A stretch of 64,000 bases of DNA from Dactylorhiza incarnata (lineage: Eukaryota; Streptophyta; Magnoliopsida; Asparagales; Orchidaceae). Below are positions 55,297 through 64,000 of this stretch, piece after piece (positions within the stretch are counted from its first letter, which is position 1; every line of letters starts with the position of its first letter). Location of the stretch: assembly GCA_033032865.1 (NCBI GenBank), contig JAWHQI010000228.1, positions 434,001 through 498,000 on the forward strand. The letters run 5' to 3'. A program made the position numbers and the translations under genes. The notes under the pieces are model-generated. The model was given only the letters and a program-made list of their open reading frames with translations. It made no database searches and was not told the DNA's origin.

Positions 55297-57356
55297 TTTG
55301 TTCCTGACCCAGACTACCTTGGGTCTTTTTGAATTTCCACAAAAATCTGAAATAAAAGACATTTCAGGTTGGTCCTTGTAACCTTGTGGATGATATCTCC
55401 TTGGAGGTATTATCCATTCAGTGAAAGGATTCTTAGAATGTGAAGAATAAGAATTGTTCAGATTTGCTGTATAGTTTCTGTTCGACGAACTGGGCTGAGT
55501 TCGTCGAGCGCCGTTCGATGAATGACTGAGATTTCGTCGAGCGTCGTTCATATAATTACTATATTGAAAATCTGTCTTCAGAGTTCGTCGAGCTCCGTTC
55601 GACAAAGTGGATACATTTCGTCGATCTCCGTTCGACGAATTCTGCTGAATTCTGTTATTCTCGACAGTCTTACTTGAAATGTTTTTATTTACTCCTACAA
55701 CCTCTTTGCTCTTAGCAGAGATGAATTTTATAGGTGTAGATAATATGTTCTTCTTAATCAGATGTGTCTCACTTGATGAAGCACCCAAGCCCAGTTTTCT
55801 ATTAAGTCTAGCATTAACGGTGCTTGTGATATCTATCAGTTTGATGCTTCTCCCATTTAGGGATTCTTCAAATTCCTTAGCCTCAGAAAGTTTATTCTCA
55901 ATGAGAATAATTTGTTCTCTAGACCAGCCAAATCTTTCTTAAGATTTACATTCTCTTCACTTATTTTATTCATTTCAGCTAGCTTTTGTCTGAGTGAGAT
56001 TATTTCTTTCCCAGATTTGAGTAAGTCTAAGCAAAGAACTTTGAATTCAGCTTTGAATTCAACTGAAGTAAAATCAAAGTTAGATATTACCTGATCTGCA
56101 TCATCTTCTGCTTTTAGTTCTGATCCTTCTTCATCAGAATTGTTTGCTGAGGCATTGATTGCCATCATGCAGAAGTTCTTCTCTTTTTCATTATCTTCAT
56201 CATCACTGGATGAAGAAGCATCTGCTGACTCACTGCCTGAGTCATAAATTGCCATCAGGCACTGATCATTCTCCTTTGATTCTTCTTCATTATCTGAAGA
56301 ACTGGATGACTGATCTGATTCAGTGTCACTACAAGTTTCTGCTACAAATTCTCTTCCCTTCTTTTTGTGCTTGTGGGAGGAAGACTTGATGGAGTGTCTT
56401 CTTTCCTCTTTTTCAGTTCTCTTTTCCTTCTTCTGATTTTCTGGACAATCTGGCAGAATATGTCCAGGTTTCCTGCAGCCATAACAAACAATATCTTTAG
56501 AATTTGACTTGTCATACCTTGGCTTTTCCCTTGATCTGGAGTCCTTCTTTCTGAAATCCTTCTTGGCCATTTTGTAGAATCTTTTGGCTAGAAGGTTCAT
56601 GAACTCCTCATCTCTTGGAGCTTTTTCTTCTTCTTCAGCTGCTTTGAAGGCAATGTTCTTTTCCCTCTTTGTTGCTGGAGATGAAGTGGATTGTTCAGCT
56701 TCCCTGGATTTGACAAGCTACTCATAGGATTTGAGCTAGCCTAACAATTTTTCAGTAGTAATCTCATTGAGGCTTCTGGCTTCTTTAATAGGCCAGATCC
56801 TAGAGTCCCAAGTGCTGGGGAAGCACATTAGGATCTTGTCATTGATCTCAGTGACAAAGATCACTTTATCCAAGGTCTTCAGCTCATTTATTATAAGGCT
56901 GAGCATATTGTACATATCAGCAACACATTCATATTCTCCCTTCTTGAAATTCTCATATTGAGAAATGAGATGGGACCTTCTGTCTTTCCTTTCATCAGCA
57001 GATCCCTCAACCATATTGTTGAGATAAATCCATATTTCTCTTGCTGAGGTGCATTCCACCACTCTTTGAAAAATGTCATCAGACATTGTTTGAGCCAGAA
57101 TATTCATGGCTTTTGCATCAGCACTCCTTTGCTTTTTCTATGCTTCTGTCCATTCAGGAGGTGGGACAACAGTGTTGTTAGTTATGGTGTTAGCACTGGT
57201 TGTTGATGTTGGAGCTGGAGGTCCTGTCAGAATCACATTGAAGATTTCCTCATCAATAGAATTCATGTATAACCTAATCCTTGCTTTCCATAGTGCAAAC
57301 TTACTGAGATTGCACATAGGAGGTCTTCTGCTTGAATACTCTTTGTTTTGTGCCAT
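55297..57356 (-). pseudogene. C4 gag
   Basis: ATG 57356 opens MAQNKEYSSRRPPMCNLSKF, then RIRLYMNSIDEEIFNVILTG, ERKDRRSHLISQYENFKK, knuckle CYGCRKPGHILPDC (about 56500-56455), acidic Ser/Asp repeats with CLMAIYDSGSES and CMMAINAS, and a coiled coil. Stops at 57137-57139, 56736 and about 56720 fit Gln codons. A frameshift near 55915 moves into KLSEAKEFEESLNGRS and the C-terminal part. There TCGTCGA words encode NGDRRNV, SNGARRT, NDARRNL and SNGARRT again (55640-55480), before the end RPKVVWVRNK. Confidence 0.85.
55480..55645. repeat. TTCGTCGA word array inside the C4 gag frame
   Basis: Four clusters of TTCGTCGAGCGCCGTTCG-type words lie in the coding region. One is an inverted repeat (TTCGTCGA at 55617-55624 with TTCGACGAA at 55631-55639). 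The same words fill the C4 LTR U3 (58690-58820). A further copy, CCGTTCGACGAATT, lies at 52071-52084, in the first codons of the extra ORF. Confidence 0.85.
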
Positions 57357-57450
57357 GAGTTTTTAACAAAAGAAAAAAAAAGAACTCTAATAGATTTTAA
57401 GATCTAATTGATCTTTGTGATTCAGGTGTTAGCCTGTAAAGAATCAACTA

Positions 57451-57463
57451 CCCTCTGATACCA
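57451..57463 (-). other. C4 primer-binding site
   Basis: The minus strand reads TGGTATCAGAGGG, two bases inside the 5' LTR. Confidence 0.9.
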
Positions 57464-57465
57464 AT

Positions 57466-58957
57466 TTAATGTGAAGTTAGATCTTAAAGTTACTCTAGAG
57501 GGGGGGGGGGGGGGTGAATAGAGTATTAAAAACTTTTTATTAGTTTTTATAGCGGAATTAAAATACTGTTATATATATGTGTAAGTAGAGTGAGATATAA
57601 AACAGAATAAAGTAAATCACACAGCACATCACAGAAAAGTAAACAATCACAGAGGACACAAGGAAATATAGTGGTTCCCCAATAAACCTGGGTAGTCCAC
57701 TCTTCTACCACCCTTGGTAGGAATCCACTAGGATTTTTGATCAGGTGCCCTCACACCAAGGGGTTTTTGTTCAGGTGTCCACACACCACAGAGCTTTTGA
57801 TCAGGTGCTCAAAACCAACAGGATTGTTTGATCAGGTGTCTTGCCACCAATGGAGTACACTTTTGAAGGGAGTATTAACCATGTACAAGAGGGGATAGAA
57901 GGGGTGATGAAGTTCTTCTCTGTCAATATGCTGAGAGAAGACTCTAGTGGATGTTTTTGTAAAGCTCCCCCTGTCTGATAGAAGTATTTGACAGTTGGTG
58001 GAGAAGCTTTCTCTTGAAACAAAAATCTTCTTGTAGCTGATTAATTTGGAAGAAATGGTTCTTCAGATTCTTGTTGCTCTTTAGGAGATTTGAACTTGCA
58101 GCAGAGATCTGAGAGATTGATGATGTTGTTCTCAGGGAAATGAAGATGCTGCTTGAGGAAGAAGAAGACTAAAAGATTGTTTTCTCTGTCTGTAGTTATT
58201 CTTCTTCTTCTTCTTCTCTGTTATTGCTATTTTTTTTTTGAACTCTGCATTCTGAAAGAATAATTTTGAATTCTGTCGAGAGAGAGAGAGACAATAATCT
58301 CTGTCTTGATATCTTATCTTTTTGGAATAGAATAATCAGAGATTTATTCTTTCTTGGAACTGCAACAGAGACAAAATGACTTTGGCAGGTCCTTTTATTC
58401 TTTAGCCGTGAAATATTCCTTTGCATTAAGTGTCAACGGCTATCTTTTTCTTGGAATAAAGGAAAGGAAGGAATATAATAAATAAATATAATATCCTTAC
58501 TTATCTGACTGAATACGTCCAAATATATTTGAATAGATCTGTTAAAGTCGTCGATCTGTGTTCAGAGAACTGATATATAACTGATCTTTAAGTATTAAAT
58601 AATCTGGAGACTGAATTTGTCGATCTGAGCTTTAGTGAAGAATTCGTCGACCGCTGAGACGCTGAGACGCTGATAACTGAAGATCGTCGACCGCTGAGAT
58701 GCTGAGACTGGAGCACGCCGTTCGTCGAACGCAGATAGCCATTCGTCGAACGCCGATAGTCATTCGTCGAACGTCGATAGTCATTCGTCGAACGCTGATA
58801 GCCATTCGTCGAACGCTGAGAACTTGAATTTATCCTTAAGTTCTAGCTAACTTAACAGCCTAAAATCCTGACCCTTTGACTATACAATGGGGGTCAACTT
58901 AGTCCTAGTCAACATATAGTGATCCTAGCCCAAATCAGTAATAGGGTTGTTCCAACA
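57466..58957 (-). repeat. C4 5' LTR
   Basis: Copy of 47832-49291 that keeps the CAACA end but has lost the TG at its other end (TTAATGTGAAG). It contains a G run (57500-57514), TTTTGATCAGG repeats, a CAACGGCTA motif (58434) and the best preserved TTCGTCGAACG array (58540-58820). Its extra length against the other LTR is partly one more array unit. Confidence 0.9.
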
Positions 58958-59913
58958 TCGAATGTGAAGGAATCACTATTGAAGTGTGACTCAAATGGCA
59001 TAGGAAATGAAGTGCTCTAGGAAAGCATCAGAAAACTCTCCCTATAGAATAGTACTAAGTGGTTGTCCTCTGAATGTTGAGCGGCTAGTTGTCCTCCACC
59101 AGTCTCGTGCATAACCTTCTAGCAATGTCACTACTAGAAATACTGTGGCAATACCGGGGCACATCATGCCCATCAGTAACTCCTTAACCCTCTCTACCCA
59201 CACTTCCGTCTGCATAGCGGACTCAGTGACTCAGAAGACAGGAGGCCTTAGCCCCCAGAAAGTTGTCAAAAGGTTTGTGTGCACGGTAAGCTGCTGAGGT
59301 GGCTGTGTGATAACAGTCTTGAAGGTGGTAAGCAGTGTTGTCAATGTCCGCCCCAGGTTGGTCTCGGTAAACGGAACTGTGGATGGAGCAACTAGGTCTG
59401 ATGGTGGAGTAGGAGGGTGGTACTGGTCTCTAGAGAATGATCTCACGTTACTGAACTCCGGTATTTGGAGAAGTAACAGGAAAAGATCAGCAATTTGCAA
59501 AAGTAAGGGAATTTGCAAAAGACTGGCTGAAATAAAAATGAAGCGTGTGCGGGTATGCTACCATGCAGTCTGGAATCCTTAAATTTCTATCCTTAGGGTC
59601 CACCATGCTTCCGCTGCGTGGTTCATCCCGAACCACGAAATGGAACATGTAGAAGTAAGATCTGAAGACTTCCCCATGTAGATCGATCATGAATGCTCTG
59701 ATCCATTTGTAAGATCGCCTCCCCCTCCGACACTAGACCCGTGTTGAAAGAGGAGGGTCTTACTGCCCAAGACGACCACCCAACGCTCTTCAAGTGGCAA
59801 CAACCCACTTACTTAAGCTCTGGATGATCGTCCTGTCAGGCAAGGGATACAACACATCACATTAGATCACAGTGCGGAAGCAATTATAAGGAAAACCAAC
59901 CAGACACACACAC
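58958..59913 (-). pseudogene. Gypsy copy B, right part (gag N-terminal half and leader)
   Basis: On the minus strand, ATESAMQTEVWVERVKELLM-like gag sequence and TLLEGYARDWWR (about 59230-59100) continue directly into 47831 once C4 is removed. Further right (about 59560-59900) no coding content is clear; it may be leader or LTR of the gypsy element. Confidence 0.7.
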
Positions 59914-61388
59914 TGAAAGGGAGTTTAGTTCTTAATATCCTTTTCTTTATTAAATTCCTTTTTAATCATATTTCAAAATTGTGATATATATATATAAGTG
60001 TAATGTTGAGTGAAAGATAAACACAAATACATCACAACACAGCAATAAAAATAAATAAGAAAGGCAAACCAGAATACACAAGAAATATAGTAGTTCCCCA
60101 ATAAACCTGGGTACATCTACTCTTCTACCCACTAGTAGGAATCCACTACAGGTTTTTGATCAGGTGCCCTGCCACCAAGTGAGCTTTTGATCAGGTAACT
60201 CTAACCAAACCACAGATTTTTGCTAAGGTGCCCTGTCACCGGGAGGTTAACGTTTGAAGGGAGTTATAACCCTTTGTATAGGAGGGAAGGAATAAAGAAA
60301 ACAAAAAGGTTAAAGTGTTCTTCTCTTTTTTGAGAAGACTCTAGAGATCCTGATAGGTTGTTGAGTATGGATCTTTGATGAAGATGTTGAAGAGCTCCCC
60401 CTGATTTGTTTAGAGTTGATGTTCAGGTGGTGAAGCTTCTTCTTTTGGATGTAGTATTCCTTTTCTTCTTCTTCTGCAGTTAAGATCCTGAGCAAATGAT
60501 CTTTATAGGTGTCTCAGGATGAAGAAGATCTGCAGAGAAGAGTTAGCAAAACAAACAAGATAGGATAATATGTTGTTCTCGGTTCTGTGTGCTGTGTCTC
60601 TCTCTCGCTACTCTTTTCTTTTTCTCTGTCTTTATATTATCAGAAGATCTTCTCTCTTTATTTTGAATTACTCTTTTTGGGAAAGGGAACGAGATAAAGT
60701 CTCTTTAATTATCTTGACTCCTCGAGAAGATAAACTGCTGTCTTTTAGCTTTTCTGCAATGGCTATTTCATTTAAGTGCTGCAACTACTATAATGTTAAG
60801 GCAGAAATATATGTAGCAATATATAAATAGAGATGATAAAATATTGCTTTATTAAATCTGACAATCATATATATAATTTTAGTCGAGCTAAGAAAGGAGA
60901 ATTTATATAGCTGATAATATTTCGTCGAGCTCAGCTTCAAGTTTGTCGATCTGAACATTTCATTCGTCGTTCTAAGCTTCTGTTTGAAGATTCGTCGAGC
61001 GCAGACTTGAGTTCGCCGAACGCATCTTTTCATCGACCGCTGAGACGAGGTCTGTTCGTCGACCACTGAACCGCTGAGACGGGATGATTTCGTCGACCGA
61101 TGAGCCGCTGAGACAGATCGTCGACCGTTGAGACAGTTGGAGTTCGTCGAACGCAGACTGCATATAATTCGTCGATCGTTGCTTGCCTTTTGTCGATCGC
61201 AGGTAGCCGTTCGTCAAACCCAGAGAACTTATATTATTTTCTTATATAATTTTCTTCTGATTCGATCACATCATATTTATATTATTTTCTTAGTCTTCTG
61301 ACTTAATGGGATTTGATCTAAGTTATACAAGATGTGTTATGACCATAAAGATGGATCATAACTCAAATCAAAAACTAAGGTTCCAACA
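59914..61388 (-). repeat. C5 3' LTR
   Basis: Starts TGAAAGGGAGTTTAG and ends AAGGTTCCAACA. It contains the conserved block (60090-60150), TTTTGATCAGG and TTTTTGCTAAGG repeats and an array mixing TCGTCGA words with CGCTGAGAC words (60920-61215). Confidence 0.9.
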
Positions 61389-61555
61389 ATCTTCCCCTAT
61401 TTGAGTTGGGAACCTAATCCAAATCAAGACTAGTTGTTCTAACAATCTCCCCCTATTTGGGTTAGGATACAGATTTATAGTCTCCCCCTAAAATAAACAG
61501 GGATCCTAATAATCCAAATCAAAACTAGTGGCCTGGTAATCTTCCCCTATTTGTT
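61389..61555 (-). other. C5 multiple polypurine tracts
   Basis: Purine tracts of the GGGGAAGAT/GGGGGAGAT type occur four times on the minus strand, at about 61389, 61445, 61482 and 61540, three followed by a similar flank. This is the multi-PPT pattern described for Sireviruses. Confidence 0.8.
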
Positions 61556-61719
61556 TTTAGGATACTAAATTTCATTTTTTAATTTCTCTTCTTTTAATTC
61601 TTCTTCTTTTAATTCCATTTCCTTTAATTTCTACAGCTTTTGATGGATTCTGATTTCTTAGATTTTGATTCCATTAAAATCTTGAATTGATACAGCTGTT
61701 GATGGATTCTAAGGAATAA

Positions 61720-61880
61720 TTTTTAGGAACATTGCCTGATACCTTCCTTCTTGTAGAATCTCCTTTTCAGAAGAGACTCACACTCAGTGCTATGATTATT
61801 TCTAATCAATGCAACTTGAGTAGAATGCTCAAACATGATTATTGGAGAAAAGTCTGTAAGAACATGAAGTTATCTGACTT
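61720..61880 (-). pseudogene. Integrase scrap in C5
   Basis: Same segment of the C4 integrase core as found in C3 (30390-30600): AGAAGAGACTCACACTCAGTG, TCTAATCAATGCAACTTGAG, AGAATGCTCAAA. Non-coding now. Confidence 0.7.
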
Positions 61881-61931
61881 TGCTTTTAAGGTTGAAAAAT
61901 TAATTAAATCTTAGAATTTAAATCTGTTTGA

Positions 61932-62459
61932 TTAGGAATGGAGTTTAATGGTGAAAAACTGGTCAGGCCTTATAATTGGCCTTTTTATCTCATTAAAATA
62001 TAGATTTGAAAATATTTTATGATTTTGTTGAACATAAAATATTTCTTTTTCTTTAAAAGATTGTTTAAACTTTTCAGTTTTAATTAACTTATTTTTTAAA
62101 GAAATAATTTGTTCTTCTGATATTTTCAAATTTCCTTTAGATTTATCAGAAGTTAAATTGTTTATTGTTAACTCTTTTCTGATTTTATTTTCAGATTTTA
62201 TTAAATCTGTACATGGAATTTTAGAATCTGATTTGATTTGTCCTGAAGTAAAATTAGGAGTTGAAGTTACCTCAGTTACCTTATCTGATTAAGATTCATA
62301 TTCTGCATCTGAGTAGTGGTTTGAGCCATATATGGCCAACATGCAAAATCTTCTGGCCTTTTTTTCTTCCTCTTCTTCTTCTTCACTTAGATTTGAAAAT
62401 GGTTCTGCATCATAAATACAGTTAGTGGAAGAAGTAATTAAAAAATCTTCTTGTGCCAT
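61932..62459 (-). pseudogene. C5 minimal gag
   Basis: ATG 62459 reads MAQEDFLITSST and passes at once to the acidic tail NCIYDAEPFSNLSEEEEEEE, RRFCMLAIYGSNHYSDAEYE. After a stop near 62290 comes a coiled-coil-like stretch ending near 61932. The capsid and zinc-knuckle parts kept in C4 are gone, more completely than in C3. Confidence 0.7.
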
Positions 62460-62532
62460 TAGATTTTAGAAAAACTTTAAGAACTAAGTGATCTTTGTGA
62501 TTCAGGTGTTATCCTGTATATAAAATCAACTA

Positions 62533-62610
62533 CCCTTTGATACCAATTGAAAGTGCAATTGAATATCAGTTGAAGGTGATTAATATAATCAACCTTGCTT
62601 TGATATCAAT
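62533..62610 (-). other. C5 tandem primer-binding modules
   Basis: The minus strand has TGGTATCAAAGGG at 62544-62533, followed outward by a short LTR-end-like TTGCACTTTCA. A second, weaker ATTGATATCAAAG (about 62610-62598) touches the true LTR. The two modules are about 66 bp apart. Confidence 0.6.
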
Positions 62611-64000
62611 TGAAAGGGAGTTTAGTTCTTAATATCCTTTTCATTATTAAAGCCCTTTTTAATCTTATTTCAAAATAGTGATATATATATAAGTGTAATG
62701 CTGAGTGAAAGATAAACACAAATAGATCACAGCACAGCAATAAAAAGAAATAAGGAAGGCAAACCAGAAGACACAAGAAATAGAGTAGTTCCCCAATCAA
62801 CCTGAGTACATTTACTCTTCTACCCACTGGTAGGAATCCACTACAGGTTTTTGATCAGGTTTCCTGCCACCAAGTGAGCTTTTGATCAGGTAACTCTAAC
62901 CAAACCACAGGTTTTTGCTAAGGTGCCCTGTCACCGGGAGGTTAACTTTTGAAGGGAGTTATAACCCTTTGTACAGGAGGGAAGGAATAAAGAAAACAAA
63001 AAGGTTAAAGTGTTCTTCTCTTTTCTGAGAAGACTCTAGAGATCCTGATAGGTTGTTGAGTATGGATCTTTGATGAAGATGTTGAAGGGCTCCCCCTGAT
63101 TTGTTTAGAGTTGATGTTCAGGTGGTGAAGCTTCTTCTTTTGGATGTAGTATTCCTTTCTTCTTCTTCTGCAGTTAAGATCCTGAGCAAATGATCTTGAT
63201 AGGTGTCTCAGGATGAAGAAGATCTGCAGAGAAGAGTTAGCAAAACAAACAAGATAGAATAATATGTTGTTCTCGGTTCTGTGTGTTGTGTCTCTCTCTC
63301 TCGCTACTCTTTTATTTTTCTCTGTCTTTATATAATCAGAAGAGCTTCTCTCTTTATTTTGAATTCCTCTTTTTGGGAAAGGGAAAGAGATAAAGTCTCT
63401 TTAATTATCTTGACTCCTCGAGAAGATAAACTGCTGTCTTTTAGCTTTTCTGCAACGGTTATTTCATTTAAGTGCTGCAACGGCTATAATTTTAAGGCAG
63501 CAATATATGTAGCAATATATAAATAGAGATGATAAAATATTGCTTTATTAAATCTGACAATCATATATATAATTTTAGTCGAGCTAAGAAAGGATAATTT
63601 ATATAGCTGATAATATTTCGTCGAGCTCAGCTTCAAGTTCGTCGATCTGAACATTTCATTCATCGTTCTGAGCTTCTGTTTGAAGATTCGTCGAGCGCAG
63701 ACTTGAGTTCGTCGAACGCATCTTTTCGTCGACCGCTGAGACGAGGTCTGTTCGTCGACCGCTGAACCGCTGAGATGGGATGATTTCGTCGACCGCTGAG
63801 CAGCTGAGACAGATCGTCGACCGCTGAGACGGCTGGAGTTCGTCGAACGCAAACTGCATATAATTCGTCGATCGCTGCTTGCCTTTCGTCGATCGCAGGT
63901 AGCCGTTCGTCGAACCCAGAGAACTTATATTATTTTCTTATATTATTTTCTTCTGATTCGATCACATCATATTTATATTATTTTCTTAGTCTTCTGACTT
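62611..64000 (-). repeat. C5 5' LTR (incomplete at window end)
   Basis: Copy of 59914-61303 so far. The minus-strand TATATAAAG is at 63326-63334, the CAACGG motifs are near 63464 and 63479, and the TCGTCGA/CGCTGAGAC array is at 63615-63915. Confidence 0.9.

Larger units (their letters stand above)
47832..58957 (-). mobile_element. C4: full-length Sirevirus-like copia with env-position ORF
   Basis: LTRs 47832-49291 and 57466-58957 flank 8.2 kb. The TSD is TCGTA (47827-47831) against TCGAA (58958-58962), one mismatch. The minus-strand order is gag, protease, integrase, RT, RNase H and a long extra ORF, then PPT and LTR. This copia order with a long 3' ORF and about 1.5-kb LTRs is the SIRE/Maximus layout. 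It is the only element here that could have supplied enzymes to E1, C3, C5 and C6 relatives, though this copy is itself mutated. Confidence 0.93.
59914..64000 (-). mobile_element. C5: deletion-derivative Sirevirus-like copia, runs off the window
   Basis: LTR 59914-61388, a 1222-bp interior and a second LTR from 62611 to beyond 64000. The interior has several PPTs, an integrase scrap and a minimal gag. The left target is CACAC (59909-59913); its partner is outside the window. Confidence 0.88.

Overview
The window is plant nuclear DNA, most likely from a eudicot, and is made almost entirely of nested LTR retrotransposons. The evidence is tRNA-iMet primer-binding sites, plant-type Ty1/copia and Ty3/gypsy polyproteins, a plant RTE-type LINE tail, and LTRs with TG...CA ends and 5-bp target-site duplications (TSDs). 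I see no intact host gene, no rRNA or tRNA gene and nothing prokaryotic. The species cannot be named from the sequence.

Layout. The oldest layer on the left is a decayed minus-strand copia gag-protease. Its pieces lie at 33528-33497, 8498-8133 and 728-117, and two later insertions separate them. The first insertion is element E1 (729-8127, TSD AGTTT), a non-autonomous copia element with gag and an extra ORF but no pol. The second is a large Tat-like gypsy element, T1 (8499-33491, TSD AGATC), on the plus strand. T1 carries gag-pol, a 17-copy 89-bp tandem array and an antisense gene. It was itself hit by copia element C2 (12587-19012, TSD AAGCC) and by the small non-autonomous copia C3 (28780-33094, TSD CAATA), which sits in its 3' LTR. 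To the right come a 5'-truncated LINE with an 18-bp TSD (33790-34226), a solo LTR (34757-35984, TSD GGGGC), an unassigned LTR (36171-37175) and a chromovirus-like gypsy fragment, copy A (38221-41260). Then follow a 3'-truncated plus-strand copia C6 (41261-46191), a second gypsy copy B (46192-47831 plus 58958-59913) interrupted by the large copia C4 (47832-58957, TSD TCGTA/TCGAA), and a deletion-derivative copia C5 (59914 to beyond the window end).

How the parts relate. E1, C3, C4, C5 and C6 look like one Sirevirus-type (SIRE/Maximus) clade. They share a characteristic gag, a PBS of the TGGTATCAGAGGG type, polypurine tracts of the GGGGGAGAT type (two or more in C3 and C5), LTRs of 1.34-1.58 kb and, in E1, C4 and C6, an extra ORF in the env position. 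C4 is the only one with pol. E1, C3 and C5 lack it and C6 is truncated, so the set resembles an autonomous element with parasitic derivatives. Most premature stops where I could judge the ancestral codon fit Gln/Arg/Trp codons altered by C-to-T changes, as expected of methylated DNA.

The most interesting signal is a vocabulary of short CpG-rich palindromic words (cores TCGTCGA/CGTCGA and CGCTGAGAC). They are arrayed in the LTRs of several families and recur in the gag coding frame (as Arg-Arg peptide repeats) and near the start of the extra ORF, each element using its own LTR's variant. Other points are a gag with two zinc knuckles (E1), a single-stop pol/extra-ORF junction (C4), an antisense gene with its own TATA box and a candidate intron (T1), and a stepwise gag-deletion series.
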